NCBI GenBank assembly: GCA_004352715.1
Contig: SCFE01000005.1
Location: 4,259,954-4,323,953, forward strand
DNA from: Hofstenia miamia
Taxonomy: Eukaryota > Xenacoelomorpha > Acoela
Direction: 5' to 3'
Length of the DNA stretch: 64,000 nt
Shown here in pieces: positions 32,495 through 44,200 of this stretch. The notes below the pieces were generated by a model. It made no database searches. It was not told the origin of the DNA and saw only the letters and a list, made by a program, of their open reading frames with translations. The first letter of the stretch is position 1. The number at the start of each line of letters is the position of its first letter. The translations under genes were made by a program, and so were the position numbers.

Positions 32495-33272
32495 TTACAT
32501 AGTATGCTGAACTGAAAGTTACTATTTTATATAATAGCAAGTCCATGTACTTTCAGTTATTAATAGTTATTAATATATTTCATATTAACCATTTTTTATG
32601 GCTGATAACGTATGAAGAACGTAAATATACGTTGAAGCAATACTGTAAAATAAAACAAAACTGTGGAAAAATCTTTGTAGCATTTCCCCCAAAACTACTC
32701 ACGATTTATAGCAGAGTTGTATATGTGGGTCGTTTTTCGATCAAGACTTGACCCATTTTTGCGGCCCTGGTCCAGTTCTATTTTTAATTGCAAACTTTCG
32801 GCTCAGGCCCAACTTTACCTTGCAAGATTTGAGGATACTAGGGTTCTTTGTTACCATCAAATCTCATGGAATTTATGGAACAACATACTGTATTCTATTA
32901 ATATAAATAATCTGGAATACTGGTAGTTAATCTAATGATCTGTAATGGTAAATTTCAGTACTTTGCTATAGTACTGACTTCTCCGAAATTCGGAAATTCT
33001 TAAAAATATCCAGCTCTGGCACGGGCTACACTATGGGCTGGCAAGAACCATTTTCAACACTGATTAATTGAAAACATGAGAAATTGAACGAACACAAAGT
33101 ATCCCCAATTACACAAAGAAGTCAACCAATTACAATAGTAAAGTTAATTTCAAAGTGTGAAACATTTAGTCAGCTTCCACAAAAATCAAAGCACAACGCC
33201 TCTACTGATCGTGGTATTGAGCGAGTGTCATTAAGGCTCCTTATTTATTGGCATAATAAATGTAATGTACTT

Positions 33273-33358
33273 ATATATATATATATATATATATATATAN
33301 NNNNNNNNNNNNNNNNNNNNNNNNNNNNNNNNNNNNNNNNNNNNNNNNNNNNNNNNNN

Positions 33359-33391
<33 letters not shown>
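33273..33391. repeat. (TA)n microsatellite containing a 59-N gap
   Basis: TA repeats flank Ns at 33300-33358 on both sides. True repeat length is unknown. Confidence 0.9.
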
Positions 33392-33393
<2 letters not shown>

Positions 33394-34092
33394 TTCTCTT
33401 TTAATAACTGTCTATGTATACCTACTCTTGCACCCCTTTATAATATTATAAATAATTATAAGTATACTATTTCAAGCAATATATTAAATTATATTGACTT
33501 TGCCTCCAACAATTACAGACAGTACAAAACTATAAAAATATTTCATATTTAGCATTGCCACAGATAATATCATTATTCGATCAAGTTTTTGAAGTATTTT
33601 TTAAAAATCGATATCCTCACAAATTTACAATGGAAGAAGTTGCTTCAAAATTTATGCTACATTCACCAAAATCTATTCAAAAAATGAAACCAACATGTTA
33701 AATATACTCATTTGAAACTACTATACATTTAACATAAACTACCAACATTGAGGAACACATTAAAGATCATTAATAAGAAACTTCAAAATTTCAATATTTA
33801 AGTCATTTAAGACGGAATATGCGCTAAAATTGATAACTTTAATATTATAAGAAAAACAGAAAATAGTAAGATAGCATAAGTAATCATATTGAAATAAAGA
33901 AAATAATATTCAAGTAGGTTATATTAATTGAACATACCTGTTCAATAGTTATAGACGTATACATTTGTAACCTGTCTCCCTCTATAAAGTTTAGTGTAGC
34001 AGTTTTGTAAACTTTTATTTGCACAATATTGCATTCTATCAATGACACATAAGTTGATGAAACGCATTAACAAGGGCTCTTAAATTTATATA

Positions 34093-35114
34093 CCGTAGTA
34101 TTTGGATAATTTCAACTTGTATACTTGAAACATTTGCATATTATCAACTGGGCCACTTTCACCACTGAAGACACATATTAAAGAATTGAAAAAATACGTT
34201 TAATGTCAACTTGTATATGGTCAACTAATTTCTGTATCCCATACGTCATCTGTTTGCATAATATCAACTTAAGCTTTCACAAACATAAAGATTTGTCATT
34301 GAGAAAGCCTCAATGACGTCAGAAATTTTACGACAGTATGTGAAAAATCTGGATCTTCAGTTGAAGGCGAATACTGGAATAATGCCCTTACATTCGCCAA
34401 GTACTTGACTCAAATCCCAGGGGGTAATGAATACCCGAATACGAAAGCCCATTCTCAACAAATGGATGCTGACATGAATAAGAATCTCAAAGATTTTTAT
34501 TGCAGAGATTTTGTTAGACATCGCCTAATTCCATTAACACAGGAACCCAGCACCAAATGAATTTACTCCAGGCATTATGTATATTTAAGCGTATGTGGGA
34601 GAGTGTGACCAACTACACTATTACTAATTGCTTTAAGCACGTAGAGTTTATCCAGGAAGACGAGAATGATCCAGAAGTCCTTGCTGTTGGCGACAAAACA
34701 GCCATACAGGAAGACCCTTGTGTTTCAGACAATCACGTAACAGTGAATGGCTTGCTAAACATAGAATCAGACCTAACTTAGCAAATTATGAGGAGAAAGA
34801 GATGATTGACATCATATTAGAGCAACCCAATGCTTCCTTTGAATCCGCTTATGTGCCTGAACACCCTTTTTTCCAAATTGGAAGACGGGATGGTTCATCT
34901 GGAGGAACTTGATTAAAAACGCAAATTCTTATTAAAAAAGAGAGACAACGAAATGCGTCAAACTGGCAAAACAGTGTTCGGATGTTCGGATTGTGTCAAC
35001 TTTTTTCATAATTTAATAAAAGTTGAAATTAAGTGAATTTTTTGTTGCCAACTTCCAGTAATATTAACTTACCGACGATGCATCAATCAAGTTGAAATTA
35101 TGCAAACACTACTG
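34093..35114 (+). mobile_element. pogo/Tigger-type DNA transposon, inactive
   Basis: Bounded by TA on both sides (34091-34092 and 35115-35116), the target site of this group. The left end CCGTAGTATTTGGATAATTT and the right end in reverse complement (CAGTAGTGTTTGCATAATTT) form an inverted pair of about 27 bp with four mismatches, continuing CAACTTG. Related words (GCATATTATCAACT near 34136, GCATAATATCAACTT near 34256, TCAACTTTTTTCATAATTT near 34997) recur inside as subterminal repeats. It encloses only the C-terminal part of a transposase. Confidence 0.75.
34318..34912 (+). pseudogene. C-terminal remnant of a pogo/Tigger transposase
   Basis: The first frame reads QQMDADMNKNLKDFYCRDF (near 34460), equivalent to the QPLDQGVIRNLKxxYR block after the DDE core. 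A stop and -1 shift at 34557 lead to MNLLQALCIFKRMWESVTNY and ITNCFKHVEF, the C-terminal WxxVxxxTIxNCFxxAGF signature. Another shift near 34720 leads to a tail ending at 34912. The N-terminal DNA-binding domain and the catalytic core are absent or unrecognisable. Confidence 0.7.
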
Positions 35115-35454
35115 TATATATATATATATTAAATATGAAAAATTCTAGATTTAATAATTAAATAACAACAATTGATTTTATCAATGAAAACAATTGAAAA
35201 CTCATTCATATGTGTATCATTTAAAGAAAGCGTTTCTAAGTGCTCTTGTATAGCTTTTCAATTCATTTGTTACTTCGCAATACGTTTGACCTGCCAAATT
35301 GAACACCTTATGGGGTCGAAATGTGACTTGCATTTCTGTACATTTACAGAACAATGATTTTGTGAACAATGATTGAAATTATTGGTGTGCCAACGGATGT
35401 CATAACAGCGTTCTCAAGCATAAATCACTAAGTTGTTGTAGTTAGGATAGTGCA

Positions 35455-37224
35455 ATGGGTGACTTTATTGAGCATGTAAAGAAAGTCAATTGGATTGATT
35501 GGAAGGCATGGGTCTGCACATGCATCTGTCCACAGTACGTGTATGTAAGAGCAGCAATTAAGGTAAATATCAATATCCACTAAATGGCTTATGTTCAAAT
35601 AAAGATATTTATTTTGGAATTTAAAGTTAAAGATTTAATTTTATGTGTTAATTTGAAATGAAATTTCCTTTCAGCTTAACCCAAATTTTGCTAGTGAAAC
35701 TTTTAAGTAACAAAGCGATTTGCCCACAGCTTTATCCAAGTCTGTTAAGAAATATGGAAAACCTTTTGCATTGACATACTATGGGGTTGAGCCTGATCAT
35801 TCAATAAGGAAAATTTGTGCTAAAAGATATTTTTGTGCCTGAAATACATGCAAATAAGAATTTTTTTCAATGAAAAATTGGTTTTTTAAAAATATTCAAA
35901 TTATTTCCATGCCTAGTGTACCAGATTATGAGGCGGTCTATTGTCCATGGCAACAACAGCCACCCGAAAATATTTTGCTTTTTGAAGAAAAACTGTGTAA
36001 TTCATGTCCAGGCGGCCGTGTGAAAAGTTAGAGATTTTTGCGCCGTAGAGAACAGCGTCGCGAATAAAGGTGGAAGAAGAAAGAGGAGACAATGTTCTAT
36101 CTTGGGGTGTTTTCAGATTTTATGTAACTTCGTTAGTTCGTGAGTCATAGGCATTTAAACCTATTTGGGAAACCATCAAAGAGATTGAAGAAATCCCTGT
36201 AAAATTTGGAGATAATATAGAAATTCATTTTAGAAAAATTATGAATTAGTTATTATTTACATCAAATAAATAATGCTGGAACTTCATTGATGTATACTGC
36301 TATATTATCTCCGCATTGCCTACATTAAAATTACTAGGTTAATGGGTGCATTAATGTTTTAGCATGGCATCAATATGGTGTACATGTATATAGCTCTTGG
36401 AAATAGCAAATCTGCATATGCATCAGAGATTTAGCCGGGAAACTTTTCTAACCAGGAGAAGTTGTGTAAAATTGGGTGTGCAATGAAAGCACAGTATCAA
36501 TTGTCTCAAAAATGAAAAATCACATTTTGTAAGGAAACCAGCAAAAAGCTTTACTGAAATCACGTTGTATCTTAAAATTGTTTATTGAATTATTAATAAA
36601 CTTTTTGCTTATGACTTCCATCTCATCAAAAACCGCAATTGCCCTGGTCACGCAAATCATTTAGCTAATAGAAGTCCTCAACCAATTAACATTAATGATG
36701 TACCTATAGTTTGCAAGTTGCAATTGCTGGTAATACAGAGCATCGATCGAAAAAAATCATTTTCGTTCTTAACACTCATGCTCAATACGAATAATCAACA
36801 TAATTATATCTCTATCAACAGTTATTTCAATGCAAGATTGCCCTCTCATTGCTTTGTTTAAATTTTAATATTTACAATGTAAATGTTCACTTAAATGAAG
36901 AAACGCAGTTTGCATGTAAAATCATATTGAGCAATATTTCAAATTTTGACAAACATAATAGTTTCAGATTTAATTTAGGCAATGGGCGAAGATGCAGCGA
37001 GATTCTTCATGTGCTTCTGTCCATGTACAATGGCCTACCATTACATGAAAACAACCGATTTGCCCGATAGCATCATCAATAGAATTCTGGCATGTTTTTG
37101 GACATCATGCTTCACTCTTTGTTCTCTTTATGTGAATGCTGAAAAACTTGGAATGGATCCAGTAGATGAAGTGAAGCAATTTATTGATCTCACGATCAAA
37201 GTTGTCACCATTAACAAGGAATAG
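35455..37224 (+). CDS. Two-exon gene for a small Cys-rich protein (117 aa)
   Basis: Exon 1 is 35455-35562 (36 codons) and ends at AAG|GTAAAT. Exon 2 is 36979-37224, preceded by TTTAATTTAG. Both sit in phase 0 and join to an open frame of 117 residues ending EE-like (TINKE, TAG). The protein has three similar Cys/aromatic segments: WVCTCICPQYVYV in exon 1, and FFMCFCPCTMAY and CFWTSCFTLCSLYV in exon 2. The CxCPC and C-x3-C-x2-C patterns, small size and hydrophobic stretches are loosely like the PLAC8/cornifelin family, but the second half of that domain is missing. I do not assign it. Unlike surrounding relics it has no stops or shifts. A SINE fragment lies in the intron. Start choice: first ATG in frame, AGTGCAATGGG context. 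Confidence 0.55.
35929..36015 (+). mobile_element. SINE fragment (copy 2), in the intron
   Basis: GGCGGTCTATTGTCCATGG and following ACCCGAAA, TTTTTGAAGAAAAA and CCAGG blocks align, in order and spacing, with the head of the SINE at 61681 on the other strand. The A-box-like GGTCTA remains; the B box is degenerate. The homology fades after about 87 bases. Confidence 0.55.
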
Positions 37225-37405
37225 ACGTAGACTGTATTAAACCATAAGATTTAAAATTACCAGTCATTGGATACTCGAGTTACATTTTCGCTGCAAATAA
37301 TTTTATTAGTGAAGTTTAATTTCACAATAATACATTTTTATCCACTTTCTAAGCTAATTAAAATAATTAAATGAAATTTACATTGGATGTTACGCTGAAA
37401 TTGTA

Positions 37406-37794
37406 GTTAAACCTAACTTGCCAACGAGTCGAAATTTCTAAGATCGGCTCGGGTGTAGTTTGCTCGCTTAAATTTTAAGTAAGTCCGACTCGGCTCAGCT
37501 CGCCACATAAAATCTTTCAATGAGACTCGTTTCAGCACGATATGTTTTTAAAAATATTGCGCTCTCGGAAATGTTTACATAGGTCTTCCTATTATTTAAT
37601 AAACATTTTAAAATTGGATTATAAGAAAGGCACATTGATATTGAATGAAAAAATAAGAAAAATCTGCATAATCAAATTAACAAGCAGTACTATAAATTTG
37701 CTTTGCTTAAAAAAGGCCCGTTTTGGATTCATTGTATATCCAATACTCTGCTCAAGCTCGGCTAAGCTCGGGTCATTGCAAGTCTGAGTTAAAC
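37406..37794. mobile_element. MITE-like repeat with GAGCTCGGCTC-rich arms
   Basis: The left arm (GTTAAACCTAACTTGCCAAC) and the right arm in reverse complement (GTTTAACTCAGACTTGCAAT) are imperfect inverted repeats. Both arms also contain GGCTCGGGT/GCTCGGCT words, in opposite orientation. No clear target duplication. No coding capacity. Confidence 0.4.
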
Positions 37795-38812
37795 AATGTA
37801 AATGAATTTCGTCTATATCCAACAAATACTTTGTGAGTTTAAGTAATATTTATGAAACTTCAAGAAATACAAAAATTAATATATTTACAAAAATTTCGAA
37901 TTATTATAATTTCTAAGTAGTTTGAACACTAAAATCAAACAATGAAATGCCAACTGAGAACTAGAGGTAAACGTAATAATTTCCAATTGATTGTAATATA
38001 TAAATATGATAATAAAAAACAAAGCAATTTCTAAATTATATATGAATACCATAACTATATAACATTGGGAGCACTAGAATTTTTTTTTAAATATGTATGG
38101 TTTTTAATTGAAGAAAAAAATGTTGGATTAAATCTCTTGCCCAAAGTTATATAAGTTTGGTTTTACTAGTACAAAGTGTATCTATTCCCTAGTCTACAAA
38201 ATAGATGGATTTTCCAGACTATAATTTCATTTAATTGATACAAAACCGTATTCTTAGAGCTTATGGGATTCTAATTAGAAACTTTCTCAGAGATTTATTG
38301 TATTCATTCAACGAAAAAACTGTTTGATTCAATTGCACTCTTATATTGTTTTACTGAATAATATACATAATATTCATTAAAAGTTGTAAATTGCGGTGGG
38401 GTGAATTTTTGGAATGCTTCATAATTTAAAGAACGCATATTAGTAAAAATGATAATAACATCATTAATTTAAAAGAAATAAATTTATTCTAACAATTAAA
38501 AGATAACCATGATTTGGGAACAGCAGCTTTCTAGAAGTGTAGCGATAAAAATGCAGTTTAACATTTAATTAATTTTGTTGAATTATTTGAGATCATAATT
38601 TAAAATTTATTTTGCAACAGTACAAAATATAGATTTAATATGTACCTATATATGCATTAATAAAGATTTTTACAATAATTAAGAAATTTTTAATTTACAA
38701 TAGCCAGGGCTTCCCATTTTGCTGTTAACAGCTAAAGATATTTTCTTACTTAGCGCTTAGAATGAATCAATAAAAAATTCGAAGATAGGCTCTGATATTG
38801 CATGGATAGAAG

Positions 38813-39001
38813 CAGGAGCGCAAGCTGGGTCTTGAGCATGTGAAAATATTGAAAAAATAAACTCTAAAAATACATTTCCCGACTTAATTTTTAAATTTTT
38901 CTTTATGTTTGTGTCGATCATTTTTAGATTTAATCAATCGAAATCAGTTTTTAAATTTGACGTGGGGAAATTCCACCATGACTTCCTTATGTACGCCACT
39001 G
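38813..39001. mobile_element. 189-bp hAT-type MITE
   Basis: Left end CAGGAGCGCAAGCTGG; right end in reverse complement CAGTGGCGTACATAAGG. Flanks GATAGAAG and GATAAGAA look like an 8-bp target duplication altered by one indel. No coding capacity. Confidence 0.5.
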
Positions 39002-39712
39002 GATAAGAATCAATAACTTTGTTTTGAAACAGAGTTAAGAGAGAGCAAAGTATTGTGAAAGAAACAATTAAAAACAACTACTAAACCGGAACTTCAATGC
39101 GAATTTTATCATGTATAACATATCTACAAAACATATAACACAAAAACAAATGTTAACATGAATAAAAGCAGTAGTAAAAATGTCAATATGGGTAAAATTT
39201 GTGTGCTGTTTTAAACATCACGTGTTTGCTTTTTGCTGTAACAGCTTGAAGCTGTTAACAGTAGTGCTGCTGGGAGCCTTGAAAATAGCATATCAACAAG
39301 CTGAAGCATTTCCAAATATATTGAAACCTAAAAAAACTAAATTGTTGGTTTACACTAAAAAGTTTTGTTAACGTACACATGAATCTATACATATTAAATA
39401 TTATAGCTGAAATTTTTTGGGATTATAGGCTAATTTCAACCAAGTGAAGCAAACTAATATAAATGAGTTTTTAAAGAGAAATATTCTTGTTTGGTGTTTT
39501 TACAACCTCTGATCACAAACCCTAGTTGTATGCTGAGTGTTTTAATAACTTCAGTTCTGTCAAATTTATTACCTTATGAAATTAAAAGTTAAAAATTCTA
39601 TTATATTTGTTTGGGTATTGAACAATTTCATCTCTGAAGTATACTCATTTTAGAAACTTAATTTATTTCAAAGGAGAAAATTTCAAAATTGAAAAATATG
39701 ATGTATATATAT

Positions 39713-39713
<1 letters not shown>

Positions 39714-39765
<52 letters not shown>
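39714..39765. repeat. (TA)n microsatellite, interrupted
   Basis: About 25 TA units with one break near 39723. Confidence 0.95.
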
Positions 39766-39768
<3 letters not shown>

Positions 39769-40487
39769 AATAACTAACTAAATCACAGAGCCATTTTTGT
39801 CACCCATATTTAGCAAGTTTGTTAATTCTTTCTAAATGTTCTGCAATAGGAATAATAACAGACAAATGACTAAATTTGAATATTTAATTAAGTGTACTTT
39901 GACTTTCCTATTATAAACTGTGCTTGAATTAATTGTACATTGTACACGGAAGAAAAGTAATGTTTTAGCTATTAAATTGATTATTAAATCTTTGGTATTC
40001 TCATTACTTTTATTTGGTTGGTAACCAGCCTCATTTAAAAGCAGTAAATTAGATTTAATTTAAGGTAATTAATGAAGCAGATCAATGATTGAGATCACTT
40101 TTAATTCAAAGTCCAAGCACTTAAGTACTTTTCTAGATTAGATCAATATGTGTGTACCTCGTGCCCGTTAAGTGCATTGGCTTTCGTAGCTCGAGGGCTC
40201 TTGTCAGAATTGGCTTTGTTATTTCGTAAGCAGAAGTCACACTGCTTTTGATGTCTTTAGCGTGTTTTGCTTGAAACAATGAGAAGTGTTAATTCAATTT
40301 TCCACTCTCACACCTGTAAAGTGGGGAATTTGTCTCCTGGGTACGGGACTCTATCTGGCCCACAAAATTGTTTTAAGAAATCAAACTTCCAAATTGGCGA
40401 GAAAAGCCAATTGCAAATATTAACGAGTTATTTAATTGAAACCAATTCCTGGGGCTAATAAGACAATCGAGATGATTGCGAGCTGTC

Positions 40488-40587
40488 CACCTGTTTAGGA
40501 ATATTTTTCGCGTCCCATTGGATTCCAAAATGCAGCCGTGAGCGCTTAATTTTGCTAATTGCATTAGGCTAAACTAGCTTATATAAA
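40488..40587 (+). promoter_or_regulatory. Core promoter of the bHLH gene
   Basis: A TATA box TATATAAA (40580-40587), an inverted CCAAT box (ATTGG, 40517-40521) and an E-box CACCTG (40488-40493; another at 40311-40316) lie just upstream. A TATA box here predicts transcription start near 40605-40612, downstream of the first in-frame ATG and upstream of the second at 40617. TAATTGCAT (near 40555) resembles a homeodomain/POU site. Inference only. Confidence 0.5.
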
Positions 40588-40616
40588 TGAGAATCATACT
40601 TAATATACCATTTGCA

Positions 40617-41066
40617 ATGGCGTCCAATATCTCCAAGTCAGAGTGTGAAAAACGTCATACTAAAAAACAGCTTCGACCTCTTATGCGCAACGGCAAAGTT
40701 CTGCAAGGAGAAGAACAGCAAGAACTTCGTTTGAAGATTAATTGGCGTGAACGCAAGCGAATGCATGATCTCAATACTGCGTTGGATGGGTTGCGTGAAG
40801 TAATGCCATATGCCCATGGACCAGCCGTCCGAAAACTTTCAAAGATCGCCACACTCATTTTGGCGAGAAATTACATTCTAATGTTGGTTTCATCTTTGGA
40901 AGAAATGCGACGTGCATTGTCAGAGCTTTATGCATCGCCTCGTTTTGGCCGGCCTGTATACAGAGCACTACCAACGCCAACATCAAAACTGTCCGTCGTC
41001 AGTCCAATGCCTTCCGAGAAAAATCAAGCGGTGAATTTTTCATCAATAGACAGTTTAATGCGATAA
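40617..41066 (+). CDS. Olig/Beta3-family bHLH transcription factor
   Basis: Single-exon gene, 149 residues from the ATG at 40617 (CAATGG context). The frame is open back to an ATG at 40587, but that ATG overlaps the TATA box, so the second start is preferred. The bHLH domain spans residues 38-97: basic region [14 protein letters not shown], helix 1 [12 protein letters not shown], loop [10 protein letters not shown], helix 2 [17 protein letters not shown]. The loop and helix 2 are near-diagnostic for Olig and bHLHe22/e23 (Beta3) proteins, E-box-binding repressors acting mainly in neural development. E45, R46 and R48 supply the DNA contacts. The usual Ser after Asn in the basic region (INSRERKR) is Trp43 here. 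The C-terminus (residues 106-149) is short and Ser/Pro-rich, with no HPW- or WRPW-type motif. Which of the paralogues it represents cannot be settled by eye. Normal CpG content and an intact frame contrast with the relics around it. Confidence 0.92.
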   Translation: MASNISKSECEKRHTKKQLRPLMRNGKVLQGEEQQELRLKINWRERKRMHDLNTALDGLREVMPYAHGPAVRKLSKIATLILARNYILMLVSSLEEMRRALSELYASPRFGRPVYRALPTPTSKLSVVSPMPSEKNQAVNFSSIDSLMR

Positions 41067-41290
41067 GATTTGCATGTGTCATTTTAATAATTGTTAATAG
41101 TATTTTTTTCTATCCAATTCTCAATTTCTAAATAGGAACCAGCGAAATTAATTGTATGCAATAAGCTTAAATCTATTACCAATATATTCATTCTAAACTT
41201 TATTTCTTATTTATATACCACTTTGTCCTTCACTTTAACTACAGGAGAAAATTATTTAAATCTTAAGCATATTTTCTAGTTAATGTAGGT

Positions 41291-41296
41291 AATAAA
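41291..41296 (+). terminator. Candidate polyadenylation signal of the bHLH gene
   Basis: AATAAA about 225 bases after the stop codon. It is the first clear canonical hexamer downstream; in such AT-rich DNA chance occurrence is possible. Confidence 0.4.
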
Positions 41297-41299
41297 ATA

Positions 41300-44200
41300 T
41301 GCCTTAGGATACACTTTTTTTGGTAAATATAATTTGAAAAAAGTATTTATTATTTATCTAATAAATAATTGAGTTCTGAACGATATTATTTAAATGGGAG
41401 GTATTAATAATATCATATCCAAATATGAATAATATATTTCCAGGTATTTTTATAATTATTAAGTAATACCATTACTAAATTAAAATTTTTAAAATTCAAA
41501 CAGAGATGTATACTTTGAAAATATTGTGTATAAAATCCATAAAATTGCCATTAGTTCAATCAAATTGCATATATATATATATATATTGAATGATTGAAAT
41601 GCTAACATGATACACATTTATAGTAATATTTCTAAAATATAGTTACATGAAATTTTTATAAAATTTTAAAGTAGCTGCTTCACTGAAGTACTATTTGAAG
41701 TGATTTAACATATTTAATACTTAAAATTCAGAAAAAACATATTTTATTTTTAGACTTTGCGGGAGTTAGGAACACTTAACATATTTTTACATTTAAGCTA
41801 TATGTGCTAAAATAACTTCGCAGAAATATTAATATTTCGACAAATTTAGAGTCGCAGTATCATGGGAAACAAAATGCATTATTGCTCTAGTCTTATACGA
41901 AATATTTATTTATAATGTGATTTTCGCTAAGGAACAAATTAAAAACATGAATATGTAAAGGAATTTTAGACTAATCTAGTATGTTGTTTACTTTTATAAT
42001 CAAATTTTGTACAATTGGATTCCTAAAAATATCCAGAAACATCTGGCCATGAGAGTATATTATATAAATTTACTTTTGCTCGCGCTTTTGTGTTTAATTG
42101 TTTACTTTTAAGAGCCTTTTGCAATCGATATTTTCGACAATATTTTGATATTAAATAATCTGTGTCTAATATATTTTATTATGATAAGATGTTTAAAGTA
42201 AAACTATTTGTAATAGTTTAGACGATCATTGTGCTGAACTTGATATTCTAAAATAGATGTCAATAGTCAATTACTGCTAAATATAAAAAAGGAATTGACC
42301 AAACCTTTTTTAAAAACTTAATTTGATATAAACTTCAATTGTAAATCACTTATTTACAAAGATTTAATATTGCTTTACAAAATCGATATTAATGATGAAA
42401 AGTACAGTAAATTAAGATAAATTTCTTACAGATTATTGTGATCAAAGTCAAAATAACGGCAAAATATATTTAACAACAAATAATCTAAATTTTAATTATT
42501 AAAATGGGACCCTTATCATAGGATGCAAATTTCTTCAACGTGTATTAAGGATTAATTAGTAGGAATTTACTGCTTTAATTAATGCTTGAAATTATTTCAA
42601 AATTACTCGGGTTATGGATGGGAAGGAAATCGAAATGGTGTTTTTCCATTAAAAATAGCCCAGCAAAATAAGTAAAAATGAAATAGGGATGGACTATGAA
42701 CTAATGAAAAAAATTTTGCCTAACCAAAATTAGATGCACTCAACTTTAAAACATAATGCTAGTAATCATCATTATTCACATAGTGAATCATTAAAAAGCG
42801 GTTTATTATAAAGAATCCATAGTCTGCGTGGTTGGATCTACTGCTCTCAATCCTTTGTAGTAATTGGCTTGGTTTAGGAAAATTGTGAAATTGAGCTTGA
42901 TTTATAAGTCAAAATAGTCAGCCCAGAATTGAAAAGAGATCTTGAAACAAGAGGGAATTAATATTGATTTCTGTTATTGCATTGCATCAGCCATTTTGGA
43001 TGAAATGCAGAGATAACTCACTGATATATAAAAAACGGTTAAACATTCAATAATGAATAACTGAAAATTTAGACATGTATTTAAGTTTTTACTATTAATT
43101 GAGAGAAAAGGAATTAATATACATGAATACTATTTATTTGATTAAATAAACTCGAACTTTACAAAATATTGAAAACGTTTTTTTAATAAAAGTTTTCGGA
43201 TTTTTAAGTTTCAGTAAATTAAGGTTACCCATTAGTAACATTGCAAACAAACTATTTTCTCCAAGCATTCAAAGGGGGGAGGGATGGTCTTTGGTGTCCT
43301 TAATAGAATTTCATTTTATTTGACTGGAATAAATTTTGAACTTTTTAGGCACGAAAGCTAGTTTTTGGTAGATTAGAAATTCATGACTTACGTTTACTTC
43401 CATATAGCGGACCTACACTACACGATTTCGGCTTCTACTTTGAATATATAGCAGAATAGATTTCATTAGAAAAGTTTTCATAACGCATTGCCTTATTGCA
43501 ATGTTAGGCTGTTATGCATACCACATTCTCCACCTAATTGCAAGCACGACCTACTTTAATCACAGCCTGTCGATTTGCAGTACAAAATACGAAAAGAAGC
43601 ACTAAATACCCTTGCAAGTAGAGAATTTGTGTAACATTTTGTCCAAGTATGCAATACAAAGAATTTCAAAATTCCCTTCAGTTTTATAGATCTACAATTA
43701 TTCGATTGGCCTCGAAGCAAACAAGGGCTCACAATTTAGGGGCCTTCACAAGTAAAAAAATGTATTCAATTTCTAAAACGGTGGCATCTCAAAGTAGAAA
43801 AGTTAGTTCTACATTTCTACTTATGTAGTTCTATATTCTTTGAATTTTATGAAATTAAATCATTAATTCTGGAATACAGAAAAACTATTGCTTATTGCGA
43901 ACCCCCTCATTTTTTTTCAAAAAATTAAGATGTTTCAAAAGCACAAAAATGTGTAAAATAGCAAAGTTTTCATTTAGTTACTTAAAGCGATTTGTTATAT
44001 GAAATATTGGCATGTCTGAAGTGTTTTTGTTTCCTCATTTCTGTATAAGGTATATTACTGTAAATCACCAGACCATTATTACAGTAGGCCTAAACCACTA
44101 CAAGCAATTATCAACAACAAATCATTTTTGATGTCACCTGGTTTACGGGTGGACAGTCAGGTAAATTTCACAGCATTCAAATTGAAATCATTAATTATAT

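Noticed and set aside
40587-40616. Upstream in-frame ATG of the bHLH gene as the start
   Set aside because: It overlaps the TATA box; transcription would be expected to begin after it.
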